From Orbilia blumenaviensis (Eukaryota > Ascomycota > Orbiliomycetes > Orbiliales > Orbiliaceae): DNA of 64,000 bases. Both the position numbers and the translations under genes were made by a program. The notes under the pieces were generated by a model. It saw only the letters and a program-made list of their open reading frames with translations. It was not told the origin of the DNA and made no database searches. Below, in pieces: positions 1-9,818 of the stretch. The stretch is from the NCBI GenBank assembly GCA_036872755.1, contig JAVHNS010000008.1:744001-808000 (forward strand), in the 5' to 3' direction. How positions within the stretch are numbered: the first letter of the stretch is position 1; each line of letters opens with the position of its first letter.

Positions 1-1604
1 TCTGTCGGAGGGCGGCGGTCACGCCGACTGAGGAGTGCGGGTCTAGGACGTATTTGGAGTCTGAGGCGGTGTAGATTTCGCGGATGGTTTCGACGGTCTA
101 ATTTTTTTTAAAATTCTTTTTAGTTTTCTTTTCTTTTCGATTAGTGGGAGAGGGGGTTTCTACCTGACTATCGCTGACTCTTTCACTTCCAAAGTCGACT
201 TTGGCTTCCTCCAGCATACCCGGTGTGACGCTGAATCCTCGCTTGGTTTTCAATGCGATCATTAATTCCTTAACTTTCTCACTTGCGATCCTTTGTCTTT
301 CGGTAAGCTCCTGGTCGGCGGTGGTTTCCCTCTCAAACGCAAGATACCACAGTAGCCTTTCAAAATTACTGGATACAAGAATATCCATCGCAGGGCTCAA
401 GGTCTCCTTAACCCCAAACTCATGAGCCTTAACACCATCAGCCGCGATCCCACCCTCAGCATCCTTCCCGGACACAGCATGGATTTCATAAGTTCCCGAT
501 TTCCAGAAACGGTCCAAGATGTCGTTTTCGTTTGTCGCGACGACCAGTTTTTCGATAGGCAGGCCCATCCGTTTGGCGAAGTAGCCGGCTAGGACGTCGC
601 CGAAGTTGCCCGTGGGGACTACATAACGTGGGGTCGTTCCCGGGTGAGACCTTTGGATGGCGAAGTAGGAGTGGAAGTAGTAGACTATTTGGGCGAGGAT
701 GCGGGCCCAGTTTATGGAGTTTACGGCGCCGAGTTTGTGGAGGGCGTTGAAGGCGGAGTCGGCGAAGAGTTCTTTGACGATGTCCTAGCCAATCCATTCA
801 TCACTATTAGTTTTTCTTTCTTTCTTTCTTTTTTATGTTTGTATGTATGGGGCTATGTGGGATTTTTATACCTGACAATTGTCGAACGTGCCCACCACGG
901 CGAGGTTATGAACGTTCTTATCCAGAACGCTAGTCATCTGCGCTTCCTGTATCGGTGAAACCTTCCCCTTAGGATGTAGAATGAACACCGAGATATTTTC
1001 CTTCCCTCTCAATCCGTATATAGCAGCGCTACCAGTATCTCCACTCGTAGCCCCAATGACAGTCAACGTCTCCTTCTCCTCCCCGGCAGGTTTGGCAGCA
1101 TTCCTCCTCGCCAAAAAGTACTCAAAAAGATTCCCCACGAACTGCAGCGCAACATCCTTAAACGCGAAAGTCGGGCCGTGGAATAACTCCAACAGATGTA
1201 GATTCTCGGAGTTACGCAGTGTTGTCAGCGGGGTTATGTCTTCGGCGCGGAAGGTGGAGTATGATCTTTCTATCAGGGATTTTAGGTCCTCATCGGGGAT
1301 TTCGTTGGGGGAGATGTAGAGGGAGAAGATTTGGAAGGCGAGTTCTTGGAAAGTGTGGGTTGACCAAGTGGACTGCCAGTCATTTGGTAGGGAGGGGATG
1401 GATTCGGGGATGAAGAGGCCGCCGTCGCTGGCGAGGCCTTTGAGGACTGTGTCTTCGAAGGAGAACTGTTTTTGAGTTTATGACCTTTTTTATTAGTTTG
1501 TTTACTCAATTGTGGTGGTGGTTATAAATAGCGGGTTTGTTAGGGGGGGTACGTACGCCGGATGAGCCGCCTCTGGTGCTGAGGTATGATCGTGATGAAG
1601 CCAT
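1..1604 (-). CDS. THR4: Threonine synthase, 3' end cut by the window edge
   Basis: PLP enzyme that converts O-phosphohomoserine to threonine, the last step of threonine synthesis in the cytosol. Exons (minus strand): 1557-1604, 872-1465, 164-784 and 1-97 (partial). All junctions are GT-AG and keep frame: GTACGT, GTATAA and GTAGAA donors; CAG, TAG and TAG acceptors. The protein starts MASSRSYLSTRGG, and about 453 residues are visible. ELFHGPTFAFKD carries the PLP lysine at about K119. GATSGDTGSAA is the phosphate-binding loop. Further on are VGTFDNCQDIVK and GNFGDVLAGYFAKRMGLP, both typical of the yeast-type (long) enzyme. Roughly 70-80 C-terminal residues lie beyond the left edge. ATG 1604 was chosen because it gives the family N-terminus and splices in phase 0 to FSFEDTVLKG. 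Each exon begins C-rich on the coding strand and becomes G/T-rich. Identity is secure from the match to fungal THR4; the exact introns are inferred. Confidence 0.95.
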
Positions 1605-2139
1605 GGCGACTGGAAGCTTTTTTATTTGTACTGCTGGTGGTGGCGGGGTTGCTGTGAACTTTGCGATGCGATGCGATGCGATGGAGGGGGGTTATAGCTA
1701 TATAGCTATACTGGGGCAAACGTATAAATAATATCCCGCTGGATAACCAACAACCCAATTGATTATCAACAGATAAAAAAAAAAAAAAAAAAAAAAAGTT
1801 GGCAGTCGACTCGAACTTCTTGTGATATATATATTCGACGATGACAAGAGGCAAGTTGGGAAGAGGAAAGGGACACTAGGGGTGGTGGTTGGCCAGCTAC
1901 TTATATAAAACCCCGTAAACATATTTTGCCTTTCGCGCGGCTTTTTTAGTTTAGTCGAGCTCACGCTTTTGCCGAACCGGAGGCTTTCCAAATGCCAATT
2001 GCTAATGGAACCACATGGGCGGAAGCATTGGTCCGCCAAACCCGCCCTTTTGCGATGAGCCCCCTGCAGAAACTAATGTTGTAGTACATATAGCTATAGT
2101 TTACTGTTATCCAACTACAATAATGCGGGAAAGAACGAC

Positions 2140-2560
2140 ATGGCTGTATGTACACTGCGACAACATTGCGGTGGTGCTGTACTGATACTGTAATGACAGT
2201 GCGGCAACACTAGGGACATTCTGCGGCGATACTATAATGACATCGCAGCGACACCGCAGCGACACTCAAGTACTCGTACCAAACAGCAATATTGCAGTAA
2301 CACTAGGGACGCTGGGGGACACTACACTGACATTTGCGGTGATACTGTAAGAACATCATGGTGACACCGCAAAGACACCGCAGCAATACTCGAGTTTGTG
2401 TTGTCTAGTTACCAACGAGACCAAGCAATACTGTACTTACATTGCGGCGGCACTGGTACCAACACCGCGGGGACACTATATAGATATTGCGGTGACATTA
2501 TATATAATAGCACCGCAGTGGCGCCGCACCACATCGCACCGGAATTCCAGCCAAGGAGGG
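2140..2560. repeat. Degenerate minisatellite of GCGGYGACACT-like units
   Basis: Many diverged 11-12 base units of the form GCGGCRACACT or ACCGCAGCGACACT occur in both orientations of phrasing. They are arranged as at least two roughly 100-bp higher-order copies, one starting near 2199 and one near 2293. Both contain an AACACTAGGGAC block followed by CTGACAT/ATGACAT and GACACCGCA blocks. No protein is apparent. The array is clearly decayed, so the copy count is only approximate. Confidence 0.75.
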
Positions 2561-2708
2561 GGTATTTAAAAGCAAGTAAATAGTGATATAGTGTTGGCCA
2601 TTTTAGGACCCCCCATAACTGGGTGGGTGATTTACCGCTGGAATAGTAGGTAATATATTTGCGTTTGAAAGCTTAGGTATTAGAGCTACCATCGAGGAAA
2701 TGGTGCGT

Positions 2709-2710
2709 TT

Positions 2711-2770
<60 letters not shown>
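2709..2770. repeat. (TTTC)n microsatellite
   Basis: About 15 uninterrupted copies of a TTTC tetranucleotide. A length-variable locus is likely. Confidence 0.95.
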
Positions 2771-3018
2771 GGAGGGCCTCTGTGTCCCGAAGCCTACGGT
2801 AAAAGACCATCAACTAGGCCATGTAGATAAGCCAAATACCTGCTTAACTCTGCTTCATTGAGGCTGGCTTACGAGGCCATGCTTAACTAAATAAACTGAA
2901 ATATGGTTAGTTTACAAGCAGTGATCCAATGACTAGTTAGGATATCCAACCCATGCTCAACCGCCCAAGAATAGCAAATGAACCAAACTAGGCTAGTTGT
3001 CACCACCACCACTACCAC

Positions 3019-4296
3019 TTTTTATGACAAAGAATATGAACAAGAAATCGAACATGCCAAAAGAGAACTGGAGGAGTTTAAGCCGTGAGAGGAGGAGGGG
3101 GGAGGGGAGGAAGCTTCTTAATTTTAGAGAGGTGATTGGACGGCAGGAGGATTTTGATCTTAGACGTCCTGAGAGTAGAGCGTCAGGATGGAGGTATATG
3201 CTCGACTATCCCCTCCTCTTTACTGCAGGTCTCATCACGCCTACTGAACTACATCATGTCCGTAATCATGAATCTGTACCGAGGATTCTTTGGGGTATGC
3301 CTACATCGACAGTGGACATGAAGTACAGCGTATGTGGAGGTCTCACTCTATGGTGGTAATAATTGGCTATGCTGCATACGTAGTTTTTCCAGAATATCCT
3401 ATCCTATCCGCCATGGCAAGAAGCTTTGGACATGGCTTGATTGGTCTGTTTGATGTTGAATTGGCGTGTTTGTTTGAATGCGAAGAGTATTACGGTTAGG
3501 TGTTTAATGTTTAAGAACACACAGCCCCAGGGGAACAGTTCACTCGTGAAGAGATAGAGAAACATATTAAGGAAGATGATTGTTGGATTGTTGTTGGTGG
3601 GAAGGTATATGATGCTACGACGAGTCTTCCGAAGAGCACGATGAAGCGGACGACAGGCGATCATCCGTTCGAGACGGCCATGACACTGTTGACTTAATAA
3701 TCAAAACATACATCCCAGACTCCAACCAGCCCAGTGGCGCAATTTCAAATATCCTAGACTGCATCCCTGTCGGCGAGGAAGTCGAAATTCGAGGACGAAC
3801 AGGCGAGATCATATACGAAGGACGTGAGCGTTTCAGAATCGAGAGTAAAGAACGACGTTTCACCCGCGTATCTCTCGTATTGTGTAGTACAGGAGTAACA
3901 CTAGGGTTTGCACTCATCACTCGTACTTTACTTACCGACGGTGATTCTACGCAGTTAAAGACTGAAGATGATATTTTGCTTCGAGACGAGCTTGATAGGT
4001 TTGTTAGGGACTCTAGAAAGTAGATTTGGGATGTTCATGCACTTAGTAATTCTAGTGAGAGGTTGAAGGGATTTTTGAGGGTGCTTGTTGATGCTGATAT
4101 GATTAAGGAAAATCTGTTTGCGCTAGCGGATGATAGTGTGCTGCCTATGATACAGAAGGCGGCGTTGCCTGCTTTGAGAGGTGAGTTTGATGTCCTTGAA
4201 TCTTTTCTATTCGTGGCTATATGAAGTTGTTGCTAACCGCTACGGATAGTTATAGACTGGGGTTGTGTTGAAGATCGGAACATGTTCGGTTTCTGA
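3019..4296 (+). pseudogene. Decayed NADPH nitrate reductase
   Basis: Pieces of a fungal nitrate reductase (molybdopterin domain, cytochrome b5 domain, FAD/NAD(P)H domain) lie in the correct order but in different frames. About 3100-3300 has a GWRYMLDY block, then LITPTELHHVRNHESVPR, the start of the molybdenum domain. About 3521-3630 encodes FTREEIEKHIKEDDCWIVV then GGKVYDAT, a cytochrome b5 start lacking the heme-binding HPGG. From 3676 onward comes DLIIKTYIPDS, then EVEIRGRTGEIIYEG and RVSLVLCSTGVTLG (FAD/NADPH domain), with an in-frame TAG at 4021-4023. The 3' end keeps a good intron (4181-4255, GTGAGT...ATAG) that joins PALR to DWG, and the ending MFGF then stop. Most of the molybdenum domain and the b5-FAD link are deleted. 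The ancestral enzyme reduced nitrate to nitrite; this copy cannot encode it. A related cytochrome b5 flavoenzyme is the alternative, but the molybdenum-domain block argues for nitrate reductase. Confidence 0.85.
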
Positions 4297-5032
4297 GTTG
4301 GGGTTTAATTAGCGCAAGAGCGAGATTAGGGTTTAGCATACTACGAGACTAGGTTTAGCTAAGCTTATAAGCTAGAATTTTAAAGGCTCCTTTGCGTAGT
4401 TACCGGAGTCCAAGATCACCAAAAGTTATACTTTATAAGCTGACAGGCATTGTAGTACCGAGTTCACGAGTTGTGGCGGCCGCACTGTTGGCAACACCCT
4501 GCTTTGTTGGAATGTGATCCAATATTGGGGTTTCGATCAGGGTAGCCTGCACCCGTTTTTCGCCCCAAGTATTCCCCATACTCCCTCGGTAACAAGAACA
4601 TATTTACAACACCATTCATTAGTTAAATAAAGATGCCTTACCTTCATGTATACTAGTTTCAGTTTACACCCTCTTTAATATATCAGAAGTCACTCCTTAG
4701 TACAAGCCATTCCCATGTCGTAGCCGACCCTATTCGGTGTAGCGGTCGGGTGAACCTAGAGAGTGTGTTTGTGTGGTTTGGTGCCCTGCACAGCTTTCGG
4801 TTCACATAGCCCCCGCGCAGTGCATATGCATACGCCCAGGGCTAGCCGAAACCGACTCGTTTGTAAACCTCTATGGGCCTAGTTTGTATCGCTATCGCAA
4901 TAGATCCCAGCGACATCTTCCAATGTAATGCATGACTAGCTACCCATCACGCGTCGACATCCACTCTCTATTTTACTTTTCAAAAAAAAAGCTGCATCGT
5001 CACCACCAGCTTCTATCTGACCAGACGACACC
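4297..5032. other. Intergenic region, upstream of the first F-box gene
   Basis: No coding or RNA gene is recognised. There is a short A-run at 4981-4989 just before the F-box start at 5033. The sequence is otherwise unremarkable. Confidence 0.5.
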
Positions 5033-6613
5033 ATGGCGCCCATAACATCTCTCCCACTGGAAATATTTTACTGTTTGGTAGAAACGACGGGTCTCAATGT
5101 TCTCAACCTGAGGCTGACATGCAAGACCCTCAACACGAAACTCTATGAAATCCATCTCGATGCTCTCTACCACTCCCAAAACATAATCATGACCCCGCAG
5201 TTCTGCAACACACTGTTGGAAGTCTCACGGGAACCATATGCTCCACACTTACGAGCCCGTCATCTTACTTTCGACTTCCAAGTCCCTCATATTACAACAG
5301 TTCAAGGTTTACGAGATTCCCAAATCGACGAGCTTGATCAAAAGGATCAAGATGCATACGTTGAGATGGAATGCATTGCATACGACCATACGGCGGGTGC
5401 ACGTGCTGTCTTTGATGGACGGCACAAACTGCCATTACAAGCCGTTCTGTCACTTTTTCCGCGTGTGGAATCAATCGGTTTTCGATATATGACTGCCAAA
5501 CGACCATCTCCCTTCGAGTTCAGCTTATTATACCCTTCGCTGGGGTATGAACCCGGAAATTGCCCTTCAAGGGCTTTGAGGGGGTACGCCAAAGATTGGA
5601 TGTACACCCAGTCCGTGAAGGAGATATTTGCGTGCTGGTGGCTTGTGTTGAATGCGCTCAAGTCTACCATTCCGACGAGGATACAGGAAATGGCGATGGA
5701 AGAGCCGCTCGGGCGACCAGCCCCGCACGCTGCACAGTTTGTCATATTTCCGCATCAATATACGTCGAACTTAGAAGCATTTATCAACAGGTCGTGGTTT
5801 GAAGACCCCCCGTTTCCCAACCTGCGAAGGTTGGAGTTGTATGTGGATTTGTACGACCATACGGAACTTCGAGGGTCGAAGTTTACTGGTGGCGGATTTG
5901 GGAGGTGGTTGGAGAAGATAGGTGGGAGGCTTGAGTACCTTTCTCTGGATATCTCAAGCTGCTTTCTTCCGCGAGGGGAGGTTCGAAAGTTGTTGGTGTT
6001 GCCGACGGGAGTTGGGATGCCGAATTTGAAAACCTTGGATATTTCATCGATGATTCTTGATATTCCCAATCTCAAGGCTTTTCTGACGCGTTCGAAGAAG
6101 ACGTTGGAGACCTTGATACTTGCGAATTGCTGGTGTTCGAATCAGGATGAGGAGGTTATTTTTCAGTTGGTGGGATTCGCTTGCACGGTACTTACCAGTC
6201 TGGAGGTCTTCATTTTGGATATTGGGCAAAATGGGTTTTCGGTCACGATGACGGTTGAAGGGGATATAGCCAATGCTGGAACTGCCCTCTGTAAGGGCAA
6301 TTTCAGCAACGGGTATTGGAGCCCAGAACCGCCACCGTCGTACACTTTTTCGATCACCGATTTGAAGGAGCGGGTTTCTACATCTTCGAAGGCCTGGGAT
6401 CTTTGGGGTTCGCTGATGTTTTGTGAGCCCTCCGAGGAGGAGAAGGTTTTGAGTCATTGGTACAGTGAGGGTTGTGAGTCAGATTTTGAGAGCGAAGGAT
6501 GCAAGTCTGATACTGACTATTACTCGTCAGAGGATTCGGAGGGGTATAGTTATGGGTCTGTCTCTGGTCCTAGTGACGATGACGGTAGTGATAGTGATGA
6601 TAGTGTTGATTGA
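5033..6613 (+). CDS. F-box protein with acidic tail, intronless
   Basis: A 526-residue protein starting at ATG 5033 (context ACACCATGGCG). Residues 3-50 form an F-box-like helix set (SLPLEIFYCLVETTGLNVLN, then LRLTCKTLNTKLY), the part that would bind Skp1 in an SCF ubiquitin ligase. The middle (about 270-400) has leucine-rich stretches (LRRLELYVDLY, LEYLSLDISSC, LKTLDISSMIL) in keeping with a degenerate LRR-like substrate-binding region. The last about 60 residues are acidic and serine-rich, ending in repeated D/S. No intron is needed. It is not obviously a close paralog of the tandem array at 46-55 kb, which has two introns and different motifs. The substrate is unknown; the F-box call rests on the N-terminal pattern only. 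Confidence 0.85.
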   Translation: MAPITSLPLEIFYCLVETTGLNVLNLRLTCKTLNTKLYEIHLDALYHSQNIIMTPQFCNTLLEVSREPYAPHLRARHLTFDFQVPHITTVQGLRDSQIDELDQKDQDAYVEMECIAYDHTAGARAVFDGRHKLPLQAVLSLFPRVESIGFRYMTAKRPSPFEFSLLYPSLGYEPGNCPSRALRGYAKDWMYTQSVKEIFACWWLVLNALKSTIPTRIQEMAMEEPLGRPAPHAAQFVIFPHQYTSNLEAFINRSWFEDPPFPNLRRLELYVDLYDHTELRGSKFTGGGFGRWLEKIGGRLEYLSLDISSCFLPRGEVRKLLVLPTGVGMPNLKTLDISSMILDIPNLKAFLTRSKKTLETLILANCWCSNQDEEVIFQLVGFACTVLTSLEVFILDIGQNGFSVTMTVEGDIANAGTALCKGNFSNGYWSPEPPPSYTFSITDLKERVSTSSKAWDLWGSLMFCEPSEEEKVLSHWYSEGCESDFESEGCKSDTDYYSSEDSEGYSYGSVSGPSDDDGSDSDDSVD

Positions 6614-7384
6614 AGTGGCTTGTACTTGCAACTTGGTGCCGTTTAGTTCTGTGGAGGCATTAGGGAGGAAGCGGAGGAAAACGATTATGCAATTACCCAC
6701 TAAGTTCTTAATTACCTAGATATGTAATTTTACTACTATTAATACAAACAATAAGCAAATGGACAATTTATATCTGTCACCGCCCCCAAATATTTTAAAT
6801 ATCTAGTCTGAAGACTCGACCTAAGTTCCTTTGGTGACAATTTATGCAACATCAATTTCGCGTTGTCGATGCCAACAAATTAACTGTGTTTCCTTGCAAG
6901 TCACTCGAGTTCGCCGCACACAACCTCAACAACTTAGCAAAATTGTTCAACTATACCCACTGGCTCAAAATAGTATTGTCATGATAGAAACGATTTCGAG
7001 AGCGTTGATGGTATTGGTGCCCCTTTGACTATATAATTGTACTTTACTGCGAGACTATATTATACTGCTTGGCGTCTCCATTCAAAGTATTGTTCGCCAA
7101 TACGTATGTACGCTGTCTCAATCACTATTTACAACTCAAGATCGATATCGATATCTAGATGGGATTCACAGCAGACAAGAGATCGATAAATAAAAAAGCT
7201 AACCTGCTTTTATGTCTATGATTTTACCATTCCGATACGGTAAAGGCGGGGATTATGTAGGAATTCGAACCAGTACCGTGGTACCTATAGCTAAGCACCT
7301 ATAGCTACTTAGCACACCTGTGGCCGGCTGGCGTCTAAGATTGAGACTACTCCTTACCTACCTAGGTTACAAACATGATAGTGA
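6614..7384. other. Intergenic region between convergent F-box genes
   Basis: This is the shared 3' region of the genes at 5033-6613 (+) and 7385-8864 (-). No gene is seen. Near 7261-7320 there is a GTACCGTGGTAC palindrome and two copies of CCTATAGCTA. A tRNA-like GGTTCGAATTC on the minus strand does not fold as a tRNA. Confidence 0.5.
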
Positions 7385-8864
7385 CTACTGCCTTCTAGTT
7401 TGCGCGTGAGACATCTTCCAATGATATCCCAACTCCACACCAAACGGTGGTTCCTGATCCAAATCATCCCCACTACCCTCCCCATCATCCTCTTCCTCAA
7501 CAAAACTCTTCTGCCCGATTTCTAAGGCAAACGGCTTCCTCCACCATATCCTCAGCTTTCCTCCCTCATCCTTGCAAATACGACAATCTATCGCGACATA
7601 TTGATGATAATGGGCCCGCCACCGCGGGCCTCTTCTGAAGGTAACTTCTCTTAATGCATGCATCCCCGCATCTACCATCCCACGAACGGCGGCGTCTAGT
7701 TCCCGTCTTTTATACCTCATATGCCGTTCAAATTTTCTTGGCCATGGTATTATAACCTTCACGAGCTGCGGTATTTGGAACAATCCGTTAAATTCTACTC
7801 CGTAGTCACCGCTCACGATGATGCGCCCGTCAGTTGATATGCGTAAAGCAAGCGATTTCAAACCAGGACAGTGAGTAGCAAGCCATCCGAAGAGCCTTTG
7901 GTAGCTGAAATACCCCTCCGGAAGCTCGTCTATTTCAACAGTTGTGAGGTTGGGGAATATAAGCTTTGTTGCTTCCGGTTGCGGGCGGGTTTCATACACC
8001 CTGTCGTCGTTCAGACGGTTGGTTGTTATCTTCAACTTTCGTAGACTGTTTATTGATGATTTTATCGGGAATTTCACGAGGTGGGAGGCTGTGTTTTCGG
8101 TTGGTAGCATCGTCGTTCTGACGTTTATACAGATTGTTTCCAATGGTTTTGTGAAATAGTCGGCCGCATCATGCCCTTCTTCTGATAACTCATCCGGTCC
8201 GAGGAATTCTTGGATCTCCGATGAAAGCAGCGAATATATCAATTGATATTGCCCCCAGTATTTTATAAGTGCACGGGAGCGACCTTCCTGGAGTTTGAAT
8301 TCTACATCGTTGAGGTTTGGGATTTTTGAAACCCCGGCCCAGAGGGCCGCGTATATGTTTTCCCAGAGATTTTCTGTGCAGACGACCTTGATGCTTTTTA
8401 CGTTGGTGAATTGTTGGAGAGATCGGATGCAGGGGTAGAAGTTTTGGATATGGGTTATTGTGTCGTTTATGGTTTGCCCTTCGAAGTCCTCGTATGTTTT
8501 GCTGGCGAGATATAATTTGCTATTCTCAACAAAAGAATTATTAATGTAAAGCCCTTTTCGCTTCATGTGCAAATCGGCGGTTTAGGACCGTAATATCGAC
8601 CAAACTAGTCTCCGTGACATTTGGAATTCGGGAAGTTTTAAAACCCTACCGAACGCAGTGACGGAACGAAGCCAGCGCCCCACCATCTCGAAAAGCAGCC
8701 ACGGAGTCTGGGGTGACCTTCAAACCGGCATATAACAATGGAAAAGTGACCTCCCGATATTTTTTCGAGCAGGACGAAAAACTGGCAAGGTCTGTTTTAC
8801 ATAAATATCCCAAAATCTCATCTTGGATCTCTGCTGGAGAAAGTAGGAACGAGGAGGTAGACAT
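7385..8864 (-). CDS. F-box protein, two exons
   Basis: N-terminal exon 8650-8864 starts MSTSSFLLSPAEIQDEILGY and carries an F-box (IQDEILGYLCKTDLASFSSC, then SKKYREVTFPLLY). The second exon, 7385-8519, encodes KLYLASKTYEDFEGQT and then leucine-spaced segments (LRKLKITTN, LTTVEIDELPEGY, GLKSLALRIS). I join donor GTAGGG (after 8650) to acceptor AATAG (before 8519). This keeps phase (CG+C) and yields HCVRKLYL, the usual post-F-box strand. The 130-bp intron is longer than most here, so the junction is tentative. The product is about 449 residues, a likely SCF adaptor with an LRR-like substrate region. A 35-base A-run (minus-strand sense) sits about 10 bases upstream of the start codon. Confidence 0.75.
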
Positions 8865-8869
8865 CGTTA

Positions 8870-8874
<5 letters not shown>

Positions 8875-8909
<35 letters not shown>
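8875..8909. repeat. Poly(T) run of 35, poly(A) on the F-box coding strand
   Basis: An uninterrupted run of 35 T on the plus strand, followed by AAAAAAAAC, then eight T and six G. On the minus strand it is a poly(dA) tract ending about 10 bases before the F-box start codon, so it falls in the leader or core promoter. Poly(dA:dT) tracts commonly exclude nucleosomes. Confidence 0.9.
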
Positions 8910-8916
<7 letters not shown>

Positions 8917-9818
8917 AACTTTTTTTTGGGGGGAACGAGAAAGTATCGGAGTGAAGACCAGTTAATTATTTCTTAGACCAGCGAAGAACTGGATTAAAAT
9001 ACACCGATGAATGACAAAATGGTAGGTTTTTTTAAGCTGCTATTTTGTAACTCGCTTGGATTGGTGTACGATATTTGGAGCAGGCTGAGCTTGGCCAGTT
9101 GGCATCCGTAGATACAAGTGAACAAAGCCAAGCACAAGCCGACTTTTGCTCAAAAACGAAAATCCAATCTGAAAATGACAAGAAGTGAAAAGAAAAAAAA
9201 CGTATAACTACTAATACACAGAATGCCAATCCGTCATCAAGAGAAGCCATAACCTCCCTCCAAGGCATTAGAAGTTAAGAAATAGAAAATAAAATAAAAA
9301 CCGCAAAGGATATAGAGTAGGAGGTATAAGTTGGTATAGTGGTACTTTCAAAAAGGCTCAAAACAACAAGACGACATCAACCGACCAAGAGATAAAGAAA
9401 GAGAGAGGAAAAAAGAAAGTAAAAAGTCGACAGCTATAATACCAATTGTTAATAGTCATCATGAATCCGTTAAACAAAAAAATCCCGTGAAAAAACCGCT
9501 CGCTCTTTCTATTGAAGTGAGAAACGAGAAGAGTAAAGGAAGAGGAATAGGAAGGACAATGGCAAAGGGATATCAACAAGCAACCGACAGCCAATCTCGT
9601 GCAGACAGGCCTTTCCCTTGGTTTTTGTCAACAAGCGTACGTATATACATTATCGATTAGTTGTGTATTAACTGCCGCGCGCGCAGCCGTAATCTATCAG
9701 AATTTTCTTTTTTGTTTTCTGGGGCGGCTTTTTTTTTTTGTCGCAAGCAATGTGTGGTGTATGGGGGAGTTAATAGCAAACTAACGCGGGTCCTTTTTTA
9801 TTTTTGGCAACCGGAGAA
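8910..9818. other. Intergenic region between F-box gene and SH3 protein gene
   Basis: No convincing gene. Open frames here are short, without fungal coding features. It contains the upstream region of the 7385-8864 gene and the 3' flank of the SH3-protein gene. Confidence 0.5.

Larger units (their letters stand above)
1605..2996. other. Intergenic region upstream of THR4
   Basis: No gene is seen. It holds an A-run of about 25 bases near 1771-1796, a short GATGC reiteration near 1662-1682, the degenerate minisatellite at 2140-2560 and the TTTC microsatellite at 2709-2770. The part next to 1604 should include the THR4 promoter, but I cannot assign sites. Confidence 0.6.

Noticed and set aside
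7255..7330. tRNA-like B-box GGTTCGAATTC on the minus strand
   Set aside because: The T-stem does not pair and no A-box or acceptor stem fits.
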